Shown here piece after piece: positions 12,195 through 24,530 of a DNA stretch of 64,000 nucleotides. The notes beneath the pieces were generated by a model. That model had not been told where the DNA came from, did not search any database, and was given only the letters and a program-made list of their open reading frames with translations. The stretch spans positions 182,774 through 246,773 of the forward strand of contig MU119218.1 in assembly GCA_014904845.1 (NCBI GenBank), in the 5' to 3' direction. This DNA comes from Acephala macrosclerotiorum. Taxonomy: Eukaryota; Ascomycota; Leotiomycetes; Helotiales; Mollisiaceae. Positions within the stretch are counted from its first letter, which is position 1; every line of letters starts with the position of its first letter. A program made the translations under genes and the position numbers.

Positions 12195-13112
12195 CGGGGA
12201 ACTGTGTAAGAAGCACTTCGCTCTACGCTTTCCTACTTTGCGATCACTATGAAAAGTAAGTCCCTCTTCAAGCCATCTCCCTTCTCCAAGCTAACACTTC
12301 AAAGCTAATGTTCAAGCCACATACATGTTAGGAAGTGCCCAAAGCATGTCCAAAGTCAACATCTTTTAGAACCCGTAGAGTCAAACGATGGCTCTTCTAC
12401 CGTTTAGAATAGCTGATGAGAATACGAGAATTGATGAAGTATGAGACTATGTAGCGAGGTAATGATATCGATACTGCTGGTCGTAACAGGATCACTGTAA
12501 TTAAGTAGTACTTTCAATGTAGATTTTGTATTCACTCCCTGTTGTGCACTGGCTTGAGTTATGCGGATTTCTACACGCTGTCGGAATTTTGCTCATTTAC
12601 ATGGTTTAACTTCAAGAATGTTGGTGAATACAATGTTCTGGCTTCCACGGGATAATCAAATTCCCGTACTGCTCGCAAGTGTGCAGACAGGGACTTGACT
12701 TTGCTGAGGAAGAATTTAAGCGAGGTGAAAAGGGGTTGAAACAGCAAGCGAAGGTTGAAGGTGAGAGAAGGGTATCGGCTAGCAACCTGTGAGCTTATGG
12801 AATTAGAGACATGCAATTCCAATATCCCGCAAGTGGAGGAACAATGGGGCACGGGACCGTAGTACAAAATTCAGGAGTGATGGCTCCTTCCCAAAATACA
12901 GCACATGCGCGCACCTGCTATATCGAGAGGAAGCGACTCGAGAAGAATGTCAACTTCACACTCTTTCCACTTTCCTCAATTACCCACCACCTAAGGAACA
13001 TTCTATTCTACATCTCTTATGAAAATCCTTAGATTCTCTTGCATCTTCCGGCCTATAATTTGGCTTACGTCCCGTAGTACTCGCCAAACCCGTGCGCGTA
13101 CAACCCTACGCA
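12195..13112. other. Intergenic
   Basis: 3' flank of the zinc-finger gene and upstream region of the next gene. No coding exon or RNA gene seen. Confidence 0.45.
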
Positions 13113-15156
13113 ATGAGACGCAACGTTCTCGGCGTCGAACAGCAGTCCGAGTCAACAACAGCGACTTCCCGGAGCGTCAAGACCCTAGATCCTGACCTAT
13201 CATCATACTTCTTCATTCGTCGACAAACCAACGAATCAGCAGCTGTGTCTCCGAGTTACCAGGAGTTCAAGGACAACGCGTCGAAGTCGCCAACAGCAAA
13301 ACCTCAGAGGTCTCAGCTCACACAGAATACGGATAAGTCTGCAGGGTCGAACAAAAGCACAAAAAGCAAGAAAGCTAGGTAAATAGCCTTCAATCTTTCT
13401 CTGTTCCCTCTTTCTGTCAAAATAGATGCTCCAACAATCTTAGGACATTCTTCTAAGTTCACGAAAGCATTAGCAGGAGTACTGACTCTGAATAAATAGA
13501 ACACGTGTAAATTCAATCAATTCAGTCTTGTCAGCATCGAGCAAATATCGAAACATCGCAGAATGGAATGATAAGAGTGTCGGAGCTAGCACCGAGCTTT
13601 GGACACCATCCTCCTTCGAATCTCAGCTGCACCCCGCAGATCCACCCCGCCCTCCAAGACCGGGGTTAGAATGGGTGTGGTTCCCGGAGGGGTACTGGGC
13701 AGAAAGAGAGGTCCGCGATGTTCCGCCGAAGACGACACGGCAGAGATGGTGGAATAGATCGCCGGATAGATCACCTGAAAAGTCTAAGAGGGACTCGGCT
13801 GCCAGCAAGCTGACGAGCACGGATAATGTCCCTCGAAGAACGGACATTCCAGAAATCAAAATTGGCAGCACAGTTTCATTTGCTCGGACAGTCTCGGTAG
13901 GAGGGGGCAAGTCGCGAAAGAGCAGCCGCCAAAGCAGCAAAGTTGAATCTCTCCTAAGTATCAAATTAGGTAGGTTCAAGTTTCTAAGACCTGTCGCCGA
14001 GGCGGACATTAGCAGCAACCATCCAGAGGAAGCCTTAGGATTGTGCTGCAGAACAAAAAAGTCAATCAAGAAGCGGCTGCACACTCTCGCTCCAAAAACG
14101 CCAAAACCGGTAAATTTAAATGTCCCCAGTTTGAAGGGGCATTGTTAATTGATGAAAAGTCTAGGGTAGAATCCGGAATGAACTCCCTCGATCTGGTCGG
14201 CTGGGGCTCTCGTACAACTACCGTCCTTGAAGGAGCCGCTAGGTACTTCAACAATCAACAGCGGCTAGGAACAAAGTCGTACGCTTCGACTCCGGCACTG
14301 CCTTCGTCCCCTGAATACAGACCTCGCCGTCCTTTCGGCCTAGCTCCATGGCACCGCAAGAGTTCCAATGATTCATTCTTATCGGTTTCAAGTTCTGTAC
14401 ACCAAATTTTGATGGGCAGAACACCTGCAGCCTCACCATACCCGGAGTTTAGGTATGCTGGGCATGAAGGGCGAACATACCCGAAGGGTAAGTTCAGTCG
14501 TTGTCATGAGCAGGAGCCAGAAGAGCTAATTTTCCTGCGTTAGTTGATATATCAAGCCCAGATCCAAGTGAACCCAATTTTCTCCCATCCGTAAGCCTTC
14601 GCGGTACTCACCCAGGCGTGATACGTAGTCCAAGTGATGGCTAACTTGAATCGCGATGACCTAGGAAGCCACGCGTATCAACACGCCACCAATGTCTTCT
14701 GGTACCCCTGCCATAGGAGCACGCGGGTTCTTCTTCGACTTGGGCAAGGCTGGGAATGAGGCAGACACAGCTTCGCCAGTTACAAGCGCTGGCTCTGGGA
14801 GTGCCATAGGAAAGCCCAAGAGTTCGCCGAAGGCCTCCTCACCAAAGGCTTCACCTCGCGAATGGTGGGAGGCTGACTCTAAGCACGCAACTACGGGCAA
14901 CAAATTATCTCATCCAATTGAGAAGCATGCGACCAGAGCATTTACGCCGTCAGCTTTTGAGCTGAGCTTACCACCAGAACACTTGCCAAGCAGCCCACTC
15001 TGTCCCAAGAATCCAATGCATTCGAGTGGAGGTAACGGTGTCTGCCCATTTCATGGGAGGAGAAAGAGCGCGGGGCTGAAAGTGATCAGAAGAGTGAACG
15101 CGGGCGATACGAGTGACGGTGGCACAACTGGAAGTACAGTTACTCCGTACCGGTAG
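13113..15156 (+). CDS. Conserved fungal protein of unknown function
   Basis: Five proposed exons: 13113-13378, 13500-14109, 14160-14487, 14544-14590 and 14665-15156, 580 residues, frame-consistent. Start chosen at MRRNVLGVEQQSE, the first ATG in the open frame. The third exon boundary (intron 14110-14159, GTAAAT...AAAAG) is uncertain; an alternative is an intron at 13970-14028. The protein is basic and Ser-rich, with no transmembrane segment or signal peptide. Features likely to be conserved are an N-terminal DLSSYFFIRRQT segment, GLEWVWFPEGYWAEREV, a WGSRTT..LEGAARYFN stretch, and a C-terminal FELSLPPEHLPSSPLCP..HSSGGNGVCPFHGRRKS with Cys/His residues. I have an impression of similar fungal sequences with this C-terminus but know no function. 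Confidence 0.7.
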
Positions 15157-15587
15157 ATGGTTGGACTGCTAGGGATAGAAGTAGGAAAATATTTGCTCAA
15201 AGAGTCTCACGTACTGCGGGACATTCTCTTGGGAAGACAAGAGCGATGAAATTCAGGAGTAGTTAATCAAGAATGAAAATTGTTTGATCCAAAGTTCCAA
15301 GCATAAAATTGTACCAGCATGGATCACTGGTGAATCTCGCCCAATTGAGGATGCACAGATATGGGGTAGGCGTTAACCTTATCGATGTCCCTCAGACTGC
15401 TGAGATGGGCGGAAGTGCTCCACGAAAGTTGGCCTGGATGTCGCCGAAGAGGATCCACGTGATTTCGCGCGAAGTGCGCCAGTGTCATCAACGACTACCG
15501 TACTTTCAACAGACCTCGATATTTGGGAGCCTTTCAAAGACCAAGCCTTCCAACCCCGAGACCATCGTCGCATTGCAATTGAGCAAT
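15157..15587. other. Intergenic, promoter of cdc73
   Basis: The frame of cdc73 happens to stay open upstream to about 15309, but that part does not look like the family and the conserved start is at 15588. No other feature. Confidence 0.45.
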
Positions 15588-16914
15588 ATGGCTACCTCTC
15601 AGACTGATCCTTTGCTACTCCTGCGACAATCAATAGCAGCAGGCAGTCCTTGCGTTCCAACCACAACAGAAGATGCCTCGTCCGCATCCTCAGTCGACCT
15701 CAGCCTAGCTCGAGCAACATACCTCCAATTCTCCTCTCCCGTGCAAACCTCGATCCCTCTCAATACACCTACGCGCTTCATCTCCTCTGATAAACCAGTC
15801 GATTTGCGCAGTATCTACTTTGCGTGGTTGAAGCGCGAGACTGCCATTCCCGAATACAATGCTTCAGCGCTTTCGCTCAACGAGGAGCTAGCATCTGCTG
15901 GTGGCGCGGGAGGAGAAGTCCAGAATCTTGCTTTCGTTGAAAGATTGGATCTTATTACGTGGCTAGAGGGTGCGAGTGAAGAGTCTGAGCATATTAGGCC
16001 GTTGAAGGAGGATACGAGTGCTGCGGCAGCGAGCGCGCAGGTTGCTGCAGGTGTTAAAGGTGGTATTGCGCCAGTGTCGAGTGGGAAGCCGGGAGCTGGA
16101 AAGACGATCGATCCGCGGTTGCAGGAAATTTATAATGGGGAGAGGAAGATGGGAGATAGAAATAGTGTGTTGAGAGGCATCAAGCCTACGGTATGTATTC
16201 TCCTGTCGCGTGTGGTGTGGATGGCATATGGCATGAAGCTGATTGAAACAGGATTTCTCGCATGTCCGCAAGATGGCAGCGCCCTTCAATGCCCGAAAAG
16301 CAGCTCAAGCGGCCGCCGCTGCTGCAGCTACAAGCACAACTCTCGCTCACAACCCGAAAGCACCACCAGGTCGCCGTCCGGAGCCAATTATCATGCTCTC
16401 TCCATCCGCCTCGTCTCTTCTCAGAATGTCGAATGCCAAGTCCTTCCTCGAAACTGGCATTTACGTTCCTCCAGACAGTGGAAGCATGCCTTCAGCTTCC
16501 AATGCTCTTCTCAAAATGAGCCGTCTCATCCCATCAGTCGATCCTATCAAGCCTATTAATTTTGTTGTCGTTGATACACCTGAGCGCTTCAAGCCCGAAT
16601 ATTGGAGTCGTGTTGTAGCGGTCTTCACAACGGGTCAGGCATGGCAGTTTAAGAGCTACAAGTGGCAGCAACCTCAAGATCTGTTCAAGCATACACTGGG
16701 CGTCTATGTTGGCTTCAGAGGTGACCAGGTGCCAGATACGGTCAGGGGGTGGGGAAGAGGTGTCATGAGTGTCCAGGTCGATAAGTGGAATCCGGGACAG
16801 GGGCCTGCTGGCAGATGGAGAGATAGAGAGGTTGTAGAGGGGATCTGGAAGGCGGTTGAGGAGAATATGAGATCGAAGGGATGGAGAAAGGAGAGCGGTC
16901 CTATAGGAGCATAG
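15588..16914 (+). CDS. cdc73: Cdc73 (parafibromin), Paf1 complex subunit
   Basis: Two exons, 15588-16190 and 16252-16914, joined by a phase-0 61-bp intron with a GTATGT donor, give 421 residues. The start is MATSQTDPLLLLRQSI, the typical Cdc73 opening. The N-terminal half includes a YFAWLKRETAIPEYNAS segment; an Ala/Pro-rich linker follows. The C-terminal Ras-like Cdc73 domain spans about 300-420: PINFVVVDTPERFKPEYW, AVFTTGQAWQFKSYKW, LFKHTLGVYVGFRGD and a GWGRGVM..QVDKW block. Cdc73 acts in the nucleus with Paf1, Ctr9, Leo1 and Rtf1 on elongating RNA polymerase II, linking transcription to histone modification. Length matches fungal orthologues. Very confident. Confidence 0.94.
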
Positions 16915-17473
16915 ATCTGAGTGTTTAGGATGTAAGATTTTCGAAGCGGCGTTTGGAGTTAGGGCCTCTGAATATGGGAGGGATGGCATGGTATGTGCCC
17001 GCCGCTGAGATACCGGAAAAGCATAGAGAATGATATCCATGATTTGAAGTATTTTCTTTTGCTTCTGATTTTTGTCTGTAACCCTTTTAAGTCTTCTAGT
17101 TAGGCTTTATACTCAATGTAGTCATCATCATTGTCTTTCTGCATCTACTGTACAAATATTATTGTAGACATTGACTCCTTTTTGTTGAACGTCTCGTCGC
17201 TTGGGACTTCTCTGGTTCCTTTAGTACCCTCATATCACCTCCATATAACTTCTTGGATGTCTGGGTGTCGAAGGCCTCTGTCTGTTTTCCAATATCACAA
17301 CACTTGATAGTCCGTTCCCCTCCTTTCTAAGGAAGTAGCGAAAAAGGAAGGCAAGCAGCTATTACACTTGCCAAGCGTCACTCACCTCTTTTCGCTTCTC
17401 TCCTCACGAATGCTACGGCTTCCAAGAACACACAAAGATTTCCTCTATTATAACATCAAAAGAAAGAAACTTC
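16915..17473. other. Intergenic, start of a ~12-kb gene-poor tract
   Basis: No coding exon. A diverged single copy of the TTTTTGTTG-centred repeat described at 17945-18365 lies near 17165-17200 (acattgactcc then tttttgttgaacgtctcgtc). Confidence 0.4.
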
Positions 17474-17480
17474 AAAAAAA
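17474..17480 (-). terminator. Pol III-type T-run of the tRNA-like element
   Basis: Seven A on the plus strand, so seven T on the minus strand, beginning 7 bases after the predicted tRNA 3' end at 17487. Confidence 0.5.
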
Positions 17481-17486
17481 TGTGTC

Positions 17487-17604
17487 TGGAACGCGCGAGG
17501 TTCGAACTCGCGATTCCCTACCAAAAACCTGGAATCCAAATTCCGGTACCTGATTTAAAAGTGCCAGGATTGTAGAGTATAATAAACCACTTCACCAGCA
17601 GCCC
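17487..17604 (-). tRNA. Degenerate or intron-containing tRNA-like gene, isotype not assigned
   Basis: Read on the minus strand: acceptor GGGCTGC pairs with GCGTTCC with one mismatch and two wobbles; an A-box-like TGGTGAAGTGG follows; the T arm is perfect (GCGAG, loop TTCGAAC, CTCGC); discriminator A; a T7 run follows. The middle is anomalous: CCTGG and CCAGG can form an anticodon stem enclosing 31 nt, which would leave a ~24-nt intron, but the base at position 33 would not be T. A 16-nt variable region suggests class II (Leu/Ser-like). It may be a decayed tRNA gene. At 118 nt it is long. Isotype left open. Confidence 0.45.
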
Positions 17605-17944
17605 TCCATGTGCGCCATGGACGTTGGGTGATAATGGGGTAACGTTTATTTAAATCTACATGAACGGATAGCGTTGGGTCGGTGTGTTGGGAAAAGGGAG
17701 TGCGTTCATATGGATGGAAAAGGGGTGAGTAGATTCAGAGGAGATGTGGGAGGTGAATAAATGATAACCAGCAATTACTGGGATACTGAAATGTCTCTAG
17801 AAGGCTTTTCTCTCTGCTTTTACTCTATGCATCAATTTCAGCTCTCTGTGATTGTCCAGGTTTGACGCCTTGCTCTGCACTGCTCTCCTCTCCATTGTCC
17901 CGAGATGCGTAGATATTTAATAAAGCTTAAATGTCCCGTCCACA

Positions 17945-18365
17945 ATCGAGACATTGATGGAGTTTTTGTTGCACATCTCGTCCTAGCCGACACTCTCCGG
18001 AGCATCTCCAGGTAGCGTTGTGCCTGGGACTCTACCTCGTTTCAGTCTAGCTATTCAGTGAATGTATAGCTGGAAATTCCTCCCTCTGAACGGGACATTG
18101 ACCAAGTTTTGTTGCATATCTCAGTGTGGCGCAAAGCTAGCGGGCGGTCTAGTCTCGATTCGACCTAACTTTCAGTGAATTTTTGGAAGGTGAAGGAGTC
18201 TTATATTTGACAAGGCTGGGAAAGTCCTCTTACAGTTAGAGCATTGATTATCTTTTTGTTGCATGTCTCACAGCTCCGGTCCGGAGGGGGTCTCTGAGTC
18301 TAGCCTGCGCCCCCTCCCCTTTGTATTTTTGGTCCAGCTCGTTCAGTGAATGTTAGGGCATTGCA
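17945..18365. repeat. Diverged tandem repeat, three ~145-bp units
   Basis: Three successive units begin near 17950, 18096 and 18241, each with (a)cattga, about 8 bases, then ttttgttgcayrtctc; each ends with a copy of ttcagtgaat (about 18054, 18171, 18340) before the next. Spacing is 145-146 bp. Other positions have diverged strongly. A further lone copy of the first half lies near 17165. No open frame runs through it. Confidence 0.6.
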
Positions 18366-18831
18366 GTCAAAGGAGGCAGAGCTTCCTGCCTGCTTTGAAA
18401 ATTATCTTCATGTTTCTTGCGTTGCAGTGATACAAAGAGGTTAAATGACAGAAATCTGGGATCTTTCATATTTCCATGTTAAGCGAGGTGAAAGGGGGGT
18501 GAAGTCATGCTCAGGCCCCTTCAATCTGGAGCATTTCAGATCTAGCAATCAAATCCAATAGAGAGTTATTAATTCCCTGCATGTCACTTGATAGCAGTTG
18601 TGTTATTGAATCTTCCAAAGATGCTGAGGTCTGTGAACTCGATGTCTTTGAAAGGGGTTGGCTTCGTTCTCGCCAAAGCGCATCGGTACCAAGCATGCCC
18701 TGCCTCACTCACGCCTCAAAAACTGTGTAAACGAGCAAAGTAGAACCCCATCATCCTATCTCACATCATATTCAGTCATTAATCTCACAGTCAAACATGA
18801 TTGACATTGAAATAAATAAAAAAAAACCCCC

Positions 18832-18904
18832 TAGCATGACCAGGTCTTGATCCTGGGACCTTGGGGATATGAGCCCAATGCGCTTCTAACTGTGCTATAT
18901 GTTT
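18832..18904 (-). tRNA. tRNA-Met(CAT)-like pseudogene
   Basis: On the minus strand the D arm (TAGCACAGTTAG..AGCGC), an anticodon stem TTGGG/CCCAA with loop CTCATAT (anticodon CAT), and a T stem CCAGG/CCTGG are all recognisable, and a T9 run follows (plus-strand A run 18818-18826). Against function: the T loop is ATCAAGA rather than TTCRANN, and the acceptor strands hardly pair. I read it as a decayed elongator tRNA-Met. Confidence 0.5.
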
Positions 18905-20749
18905 CTTGTTAGTTATTTTAAATCTATTCAATGACTGCGGGCCTTTCTTACCATGTTGGCAGTCATTTTGTCAATTGAATCTACATAGTACATTTGAGAA
19001 GGTTGTGAGTCAGACTCGACGTTTGGGATCAGATGCGGCAGGGAGGTGAATCAGAGGGAGCAATCTGGTAGAATTTCTTGCGTACATTGATACGACTGTT
19101 CTGTAACATGCAAGGGAAATCAATTTGAACCTTGGAAGGTGTATTCAGAGAAAATCAGTTGGTAGTTGTCCAACAAGAAGAAGTCTTCAGAATGCCTCGA
19201 CTCAGTCGAACCCTCTTTTGGTAGCCGAGAGACCTGCCGATTGAAGAAGCTGCTACAATCCAGCTCACCAGGAATCCGCCAGTCTTCTACCATACAGCCG
19301 TCAGCTAACCATACTGCTAGAGGCAGAGACTATTTAATACTTGAACTTGAAGCGAGCTTGGCTATGGAAAGATGGTTTCTCTTGCCTTGTCACACGAATG
19401 AATACTAGTGAGATAGAGGTGAAGGTCGACTGAGTGTTGAGTAATACTGATTCGATGATATCGAATGAACTAAATTTTCTTTCCCGGCCTTATTTAGAAC
19501 TGAAAGACGGACATTAGACCAGGTGTAGAGCTTTCAGGAAGTGCTTCCCTGCCAATCCCCAGATCTCAAACGAATATCAAGTACATGCATAGTATTGCCT
19601 TGCAAGAGACATCAAATAGGAAGCGTATTACTCTCACTCAGTCAAATTATTCCAAATTCAGAATGTTCGCCTTTTCTCTCGCTCTTTGAGAGCAAACGCT
19701 CCACTCGCACTCAGACCTCCTCGGATGTCTCTCCGCAGGTGGACATGACCCTGTGATCATATAACAATGCAGTATCTTATGCTAGTTATACCTCACTCGT
19801 AGTCGGAACCCGCCGGAGGCCTCCCCACAGGTGAACATGGAAGTCGAACTCTATTTCAGCATTTGCAGATGCCAAACCTAGTCGCCAAGAACGATATTGA
19901 TTCAGACATTGTTCATCTTCAACTGCCGACCTTGCATTTCTCTCTCTCCCTCCACAATGCCTTGGCTTCTCGGCATCCGGCATCCGGCACTCGCCTCAAA
20001 GCTCTCGATTAGGGCTTTCCCGCCCCATGTTCCCATCTTCTCTTGGCATAAACTTTCCTGCCTTTCCATGCTCATCCTAGCCCTCACTCAGGTCTTGGCT
20101 ATCAAACATCTCCTACTCGACGACAGCTTCGCGGACATCATCCGTCCGTATCGGAGCGCAGTACTCGAATAGGGGCTTCTCCGTGGTTGTTATACTTTTC
20201 TTCGCGGACCTTTCCCAAGACTTCCATACCTCCTTTTGTAGACGCACTCTTGCGTTGAACTCTATCATCATCACCCGCACCACCTCTCTGATCAGCGGAC
20301 CCTGCATATCCCAACACAGTGTATACGTACCACTCATATCCGCTTCTGCAGCTAGTATCGGACATAACGAGGAAAGTCAAAAGAGAAGGATATGATACCA
20401 TGACGAGATGATTTGTCCGTGCATGCATAGGATTGTTGGACAAGCGAGAAACTCTAACTTTAACTTTAAATCTATTCCTATCCTCCACGTCAGAAAGGGG
20501 GGGTTTGGGGGTAAGATGTAACGCCATACGTCATTTTAAAGTTTGGGGTTTTGGAGAGGGTGCCGAAATTGAATTGTGAGGTGGTGGTTGGTGGGTGGTG
20601 AGGGGGGTTGGACTTCGAGAGGGTGGTTTTGAGGGATGGGAGAGGAAACGAGCGGAAATCAGATGAGACGAGACTGAGCTGACGCTAATAATGATGGAAA
20701 CGAAGCAAAGTAAAAGGAGGCAAGTGAGTACTACCTACGGGTTGTAATA
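18905..20749. other. Intergenic, no gene recognised
   Basis: Open frames here are short and lack family features. An imperfect duplication of roughly 35 bp sits at about 19708-19748 and 19796-19836 (both contain a variant of cctcyccrcaggtgracatg). Confidence 0.4.
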
Positions 20750-21200
20750 CTACCCACAAGGCCTTTTAAATGTTAATTCTGAGATGATTGTGGCCGTGTC
20801 TCCAAGGGGCGGCTGGACTAATCACTTGCTCGAGGTCGCGGTATTTTACTATATCTAGTTAAACACTAGCCATTGCTTATTAACATTTAATAAGGCCTGT
20901 AGGGAGTAGATGTTAATGCAGGGATAACTTCCAATGGCGAATACAGTAGTCTACTACGTACAGGCCATAATAAATGTTAATAAGCACAGGTCAGCATTTA
21001 ACTAGATATAGCAAAATACCGTGAATCGTGGAGAGATGATTGGTCTCACCACCCCTTGGAGACACGACCACAATCACCTTAGAATTAAACACCCCGCGGG
21101 AGATATCCAATCACCTGGTCAGGATCTCGTGTTTTTGTCTGCGATAAGTTAATTCCTATAGCGTTATTTAACATTTATTCACCCCTGTAGGGGGTAGGTA
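20750..21200. mobile_element. Nested/inverted pair of MITE-like elements forming a large palindrome
   Basis: Copy 1 (about 20750-20906, 157 bp) starts ctacccacaaggcctttt and ends with the near-inverse aaggcctgtagggag, flanked by TA on both sides. Copy 2 (about 20954-21198) starts ctacgtacaggcc and ends cccctgtagggggtag. The interior of copy 1 is the reverse complement of the first half of copy 2: arms 20775-20909 and 20951-21086 match with scattered differences (for example gtatttt..tatatctagtt versus aactagatatagcaaaatac; gtgtctccaagggg versus ccccttggagacac), separated by about 41 bp. The termini resemble those of the MITE at 24614. No transposase is encoded. Confidence 0.7.
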
Positions 21201-24200
21201 GCACAGAAGAAGGTATTGAAAAATCAAAAACGTTTCATGCTGGAAGAATCGTAAAGTTAGGATACTATCATACTACAGTATCTATCATAGAAGGAATCAT
21301 GAGAGGTAAGTGGCGGCATAGATCCATTAAGTATAGTTTCGTTATGCCGACAATATCAACCTCACCGAGATTTGAAACAAACGTTCGGCCGGCCGGATAG
21401 ATGGATAGCTGGAGGAAAGGTTGTTTGTGCATGGATATCTGCAAAGTACAGTACACGCACGGATCCTGGGAAGTATAAAAGACGTGTTTGACACTTCCAC
21501 ATGGAAGATTTAAGAATTGGCATATGCAAGAACCGTGTGAGATTTTGGGCATCTGCATTTGACTTGATCCTAACCTATAAAAGCCTTGAGGAAGAACTTT
21601 CTTTCTGCTTATTTGGAACTTTTGGTGCTGGAATTGGCTTTGGCGTGCTGTTTGGAGAAAAACTAGGATGGATGATCTGAAATGGAAGAACTTTCTTTTA
21701 TTATTGTTGCTTGAATGGGCATCTGCGCGCATGTCTGGACGCCCAAAACAGGAGCAGAATTAGAAAAACTCTCTTTGGCTCGGGATCAGATGCGGCAATT
21801 GGGCAGGCGGGAGAGGATTTCTGGCAGATTGGGATCGCCATGTTTACCTCCTGTGATGAAAGGAGTCGCTCAATTGAGTATGCAGATGCATGTCCAGAGA
21901 AATAGGATTTTCAGAACGGACTCGAGTACAGAAGAATTCTCTTTCAGCTCACCTTGGGTTCCGTTGTTTCAGAATTCGATGGACAACGAATGAGGAATCC
22001 CGCAAGATTAAGTTTAAGATAGGTTCTTTCTTTGATGATAACAGAAAGTTTCTTGAATCACCGAGCCGCCTTTTGGATCCGCCGAAAAGTTACTTTATGA
22101 GATTGATAGTTTAGATTCTGAGTCTTGGGATTAAGGTCGAATTTATTTCCTCTTCTGGTATTACGTTACCTGGTCCAAATAGACGCGAGTAAGGTTAAAA
22201 CATTGACTCAGATGAAAAGCCTATGACATATCTACGTGCGGTCATCGAACCATTATAACTTTGCAGCGGGGCGGACTAGCTGATCTTCTCTCTCAAATCA
22301 ACAAATCAGATACTGTGAACAGAACTCAGAGAAAGGGAGAAAGACGTTACGCAAGAAGCATGCCAACCAAACCGATCTAACCCCCACGTGTAACAATATC
22401 CGACAATATCTCTTTCTCTGTACGTTAATGTATCCTCGACACGAACTACGGAACCTTCAACAAAGACGCGGTCTAGATCTTTCCAGATCGTCGAAATGTG
22501 GTGACACAGGCTTTCGCGTTTCACTTCGGCTACTGCACTCACTCAGGCACAGAAATTTGGTCGTCCTACGGTATCTTGTTCCTAACGTTCCGGATGAGGC
22601 CACTAGGTCTCTAACCGCAGCCACCTCGTGGCGTCCCTTCCCGGACAAAAAAGGCTTGGAATGGGCTTCTTGGCGCCTTGGGTTGGGCTTGGGATACTTG
22701 CATCCGGCGAAGCCACGGCGTAACGTAACCTTGATACGACTGCAGCCCACGGCTGAGGGGCGGGTGATACACTGTCAGACTCGCAGATCCTTTATCGCTT
22801 TATCCCTCGTGGCAATTGTGTCCATAGGTATGGGATGAGGCTTGCCGATCGCTGGCTTCCGTGTTGCGGGAACACACCGACGGGAAGGAAGGATGTATGG
22901 CTGCGAGGAGCCGAGTCAACGGGATGGATATTGGGAGGGACGGAGGGGAGGGAGGTTTTGACGGTGAGAGAACGTTGAGGTAGATTGAGGGCGAAGTCGC
23001 AGGGGGGTGATGTGACAGGTAGGAAAGTGCGGGAGAGTGACGTAAGAATCGGCTGCTAACTTGCATTTGTTGAAAACGCGATTGCAGCTTGAAGTCCGAG
23101 AAACAAAGAAGTGGAATGTATCTTCGGATGCGGATATCGATGTCCCAAATTCGGGAGTGTGTAAAATGGGTTTCTTGCGGGTTCTGACGGAAAGGGGTTC
23201 GGAATATGGCCTTTTCATGCCTTTGGGGCACTGAAGATCAAGCCTCCGTGAAGTGGACACTTCTTTGGCTGTAGCTAGAGCGCTACTCTGATCGATATCT
23301 CGCTCCCCAATTGATGGACAATATAAGGCTGAGCCAGATTATGACGTTGTCTCTACGTGCAACTCCCGAGACATTTTCAATCTCATCAAATCAGGCCATA
23401 GACCGTGCCTTCAATGAATCTAGATCCCGTGCTTTGGCACCTGAGATTCTGAGATTCCGATGGCAAAACATCGGATAACAATTGAAGCGAGGGAAACCAA
23501 AAAACAAACCCGAAACAAGCGCCAAGAGATCTAAGAATTTGAGGAGTTTTTTTTTTTGAAGCTAAATAAATAGAGTGAGACGATGTTTGCAGGTCGTTGC
23601 GAGGTTGTGGATACTGTATCGGGGATATAGATATTAGAGGAATTATTTCCCGTGTAAACTCATTGGGAGGGATGGCAGATTGGGAACCTTGCTGAAGATG
23701 ATGTTGGATATAATTGTCCGAGGTGGGACTCGGGAAAAGGAAGGGGTGAGATGAGACATTCTAGAAGATTTGGATGTCTAGGGAGGGAAGACGTTCGGAG
23801 GTTTAGAAACCTTCGAGAAGGAAAGGCTTGTGAGGGAAAGGGGTCTGAAATCGTTCGAGAAGGGTGATCAGGATCACTTTTATAAATTAATCTCCGGCCT
23901 CTTCCAGTAGTTTATTCTCATCATCGAGACGATCAAACAATCTCGTTTTAGCTCGTGTAAGGCTAACCGCCGTTTGTGGGTCAGAACAAGACACGGTGAT
24001 GCCGAACAGACAAAAGGGGGAGTTTGAAAATCAAATTGTGGAGATCAACCTCCTGAGCAAGTCAAGGATTTGATTCCTATTTTATCGTTTGCGTTCCCTC
24101 GTACTTTATAATCTCCGAAGGGGGGGGGGCGGATGCGAGATCGCGATTCGTTGTGTAACGTGCAGGGATGGAAGATTTGAGGGCTTCTGGAAAGGGTTTG

Positions 24201-24492
24201 GAATATTTAAGTGGGAAATGTGATGTGACCCTGAAGTCTTGCCGACGGTGTTTTGTTACTCCGATGAGAGTGGGTGGGTTTGAGTTTGAAGTTGTCTTGA
24301 GGAGTCCTCGTGGCAACTGCATGACAGGCAGGGCGACTTTGCGGGGGTCTGTGATTTGATGGAGCGCATGGCGGTGAGTTCAAAGGATCGCTCCCGATTT
24401 AGATGGGGATATTTGTTTCTCGAGGTTGGAAGCTGGTCTTGGACTCTTGCCTCGGCATAGTCTACGCCGAAAATTACGGGACTGGAGGGAGA
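21201..24492. other. Intergenic, no gene recognised
   Basis: About 3.3 kb in which I find no exon with family features, RNA gene or strong repeat. Open frames on both strands are short and overlapping. Confidence 0.4.
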
Positions 24493-24530
24493 GAAGAAGA
24501 AGAAGAAGAAGAAGAAGAAGAAGAAGAAGA
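24493..24530. repeat. (GAA)n microsatellite
   Basis: About 12-13 uninterrupted GAA triplets on the plus strand. Confidence 0.9.

Noticed and set aside
15309..15587. Upstream extension of the cdc73 frame
   Set aside because: The residues before MATSQTDPLLLL do not resemble Cdc73, whose homologues start at about that Met.
20750..21200. CRISPR-like or rRNA-like explanation for the palindrome
   Set aside because: There are no spaced direct repeats and no rRNA sequence; the ends match a MITE family instead.
22428..22838. 136-codon plus-strand frame
   Set aside because: Arg/Leu/Ser-rich composition without domain features and overlapped by an equally long minus-strand frame.
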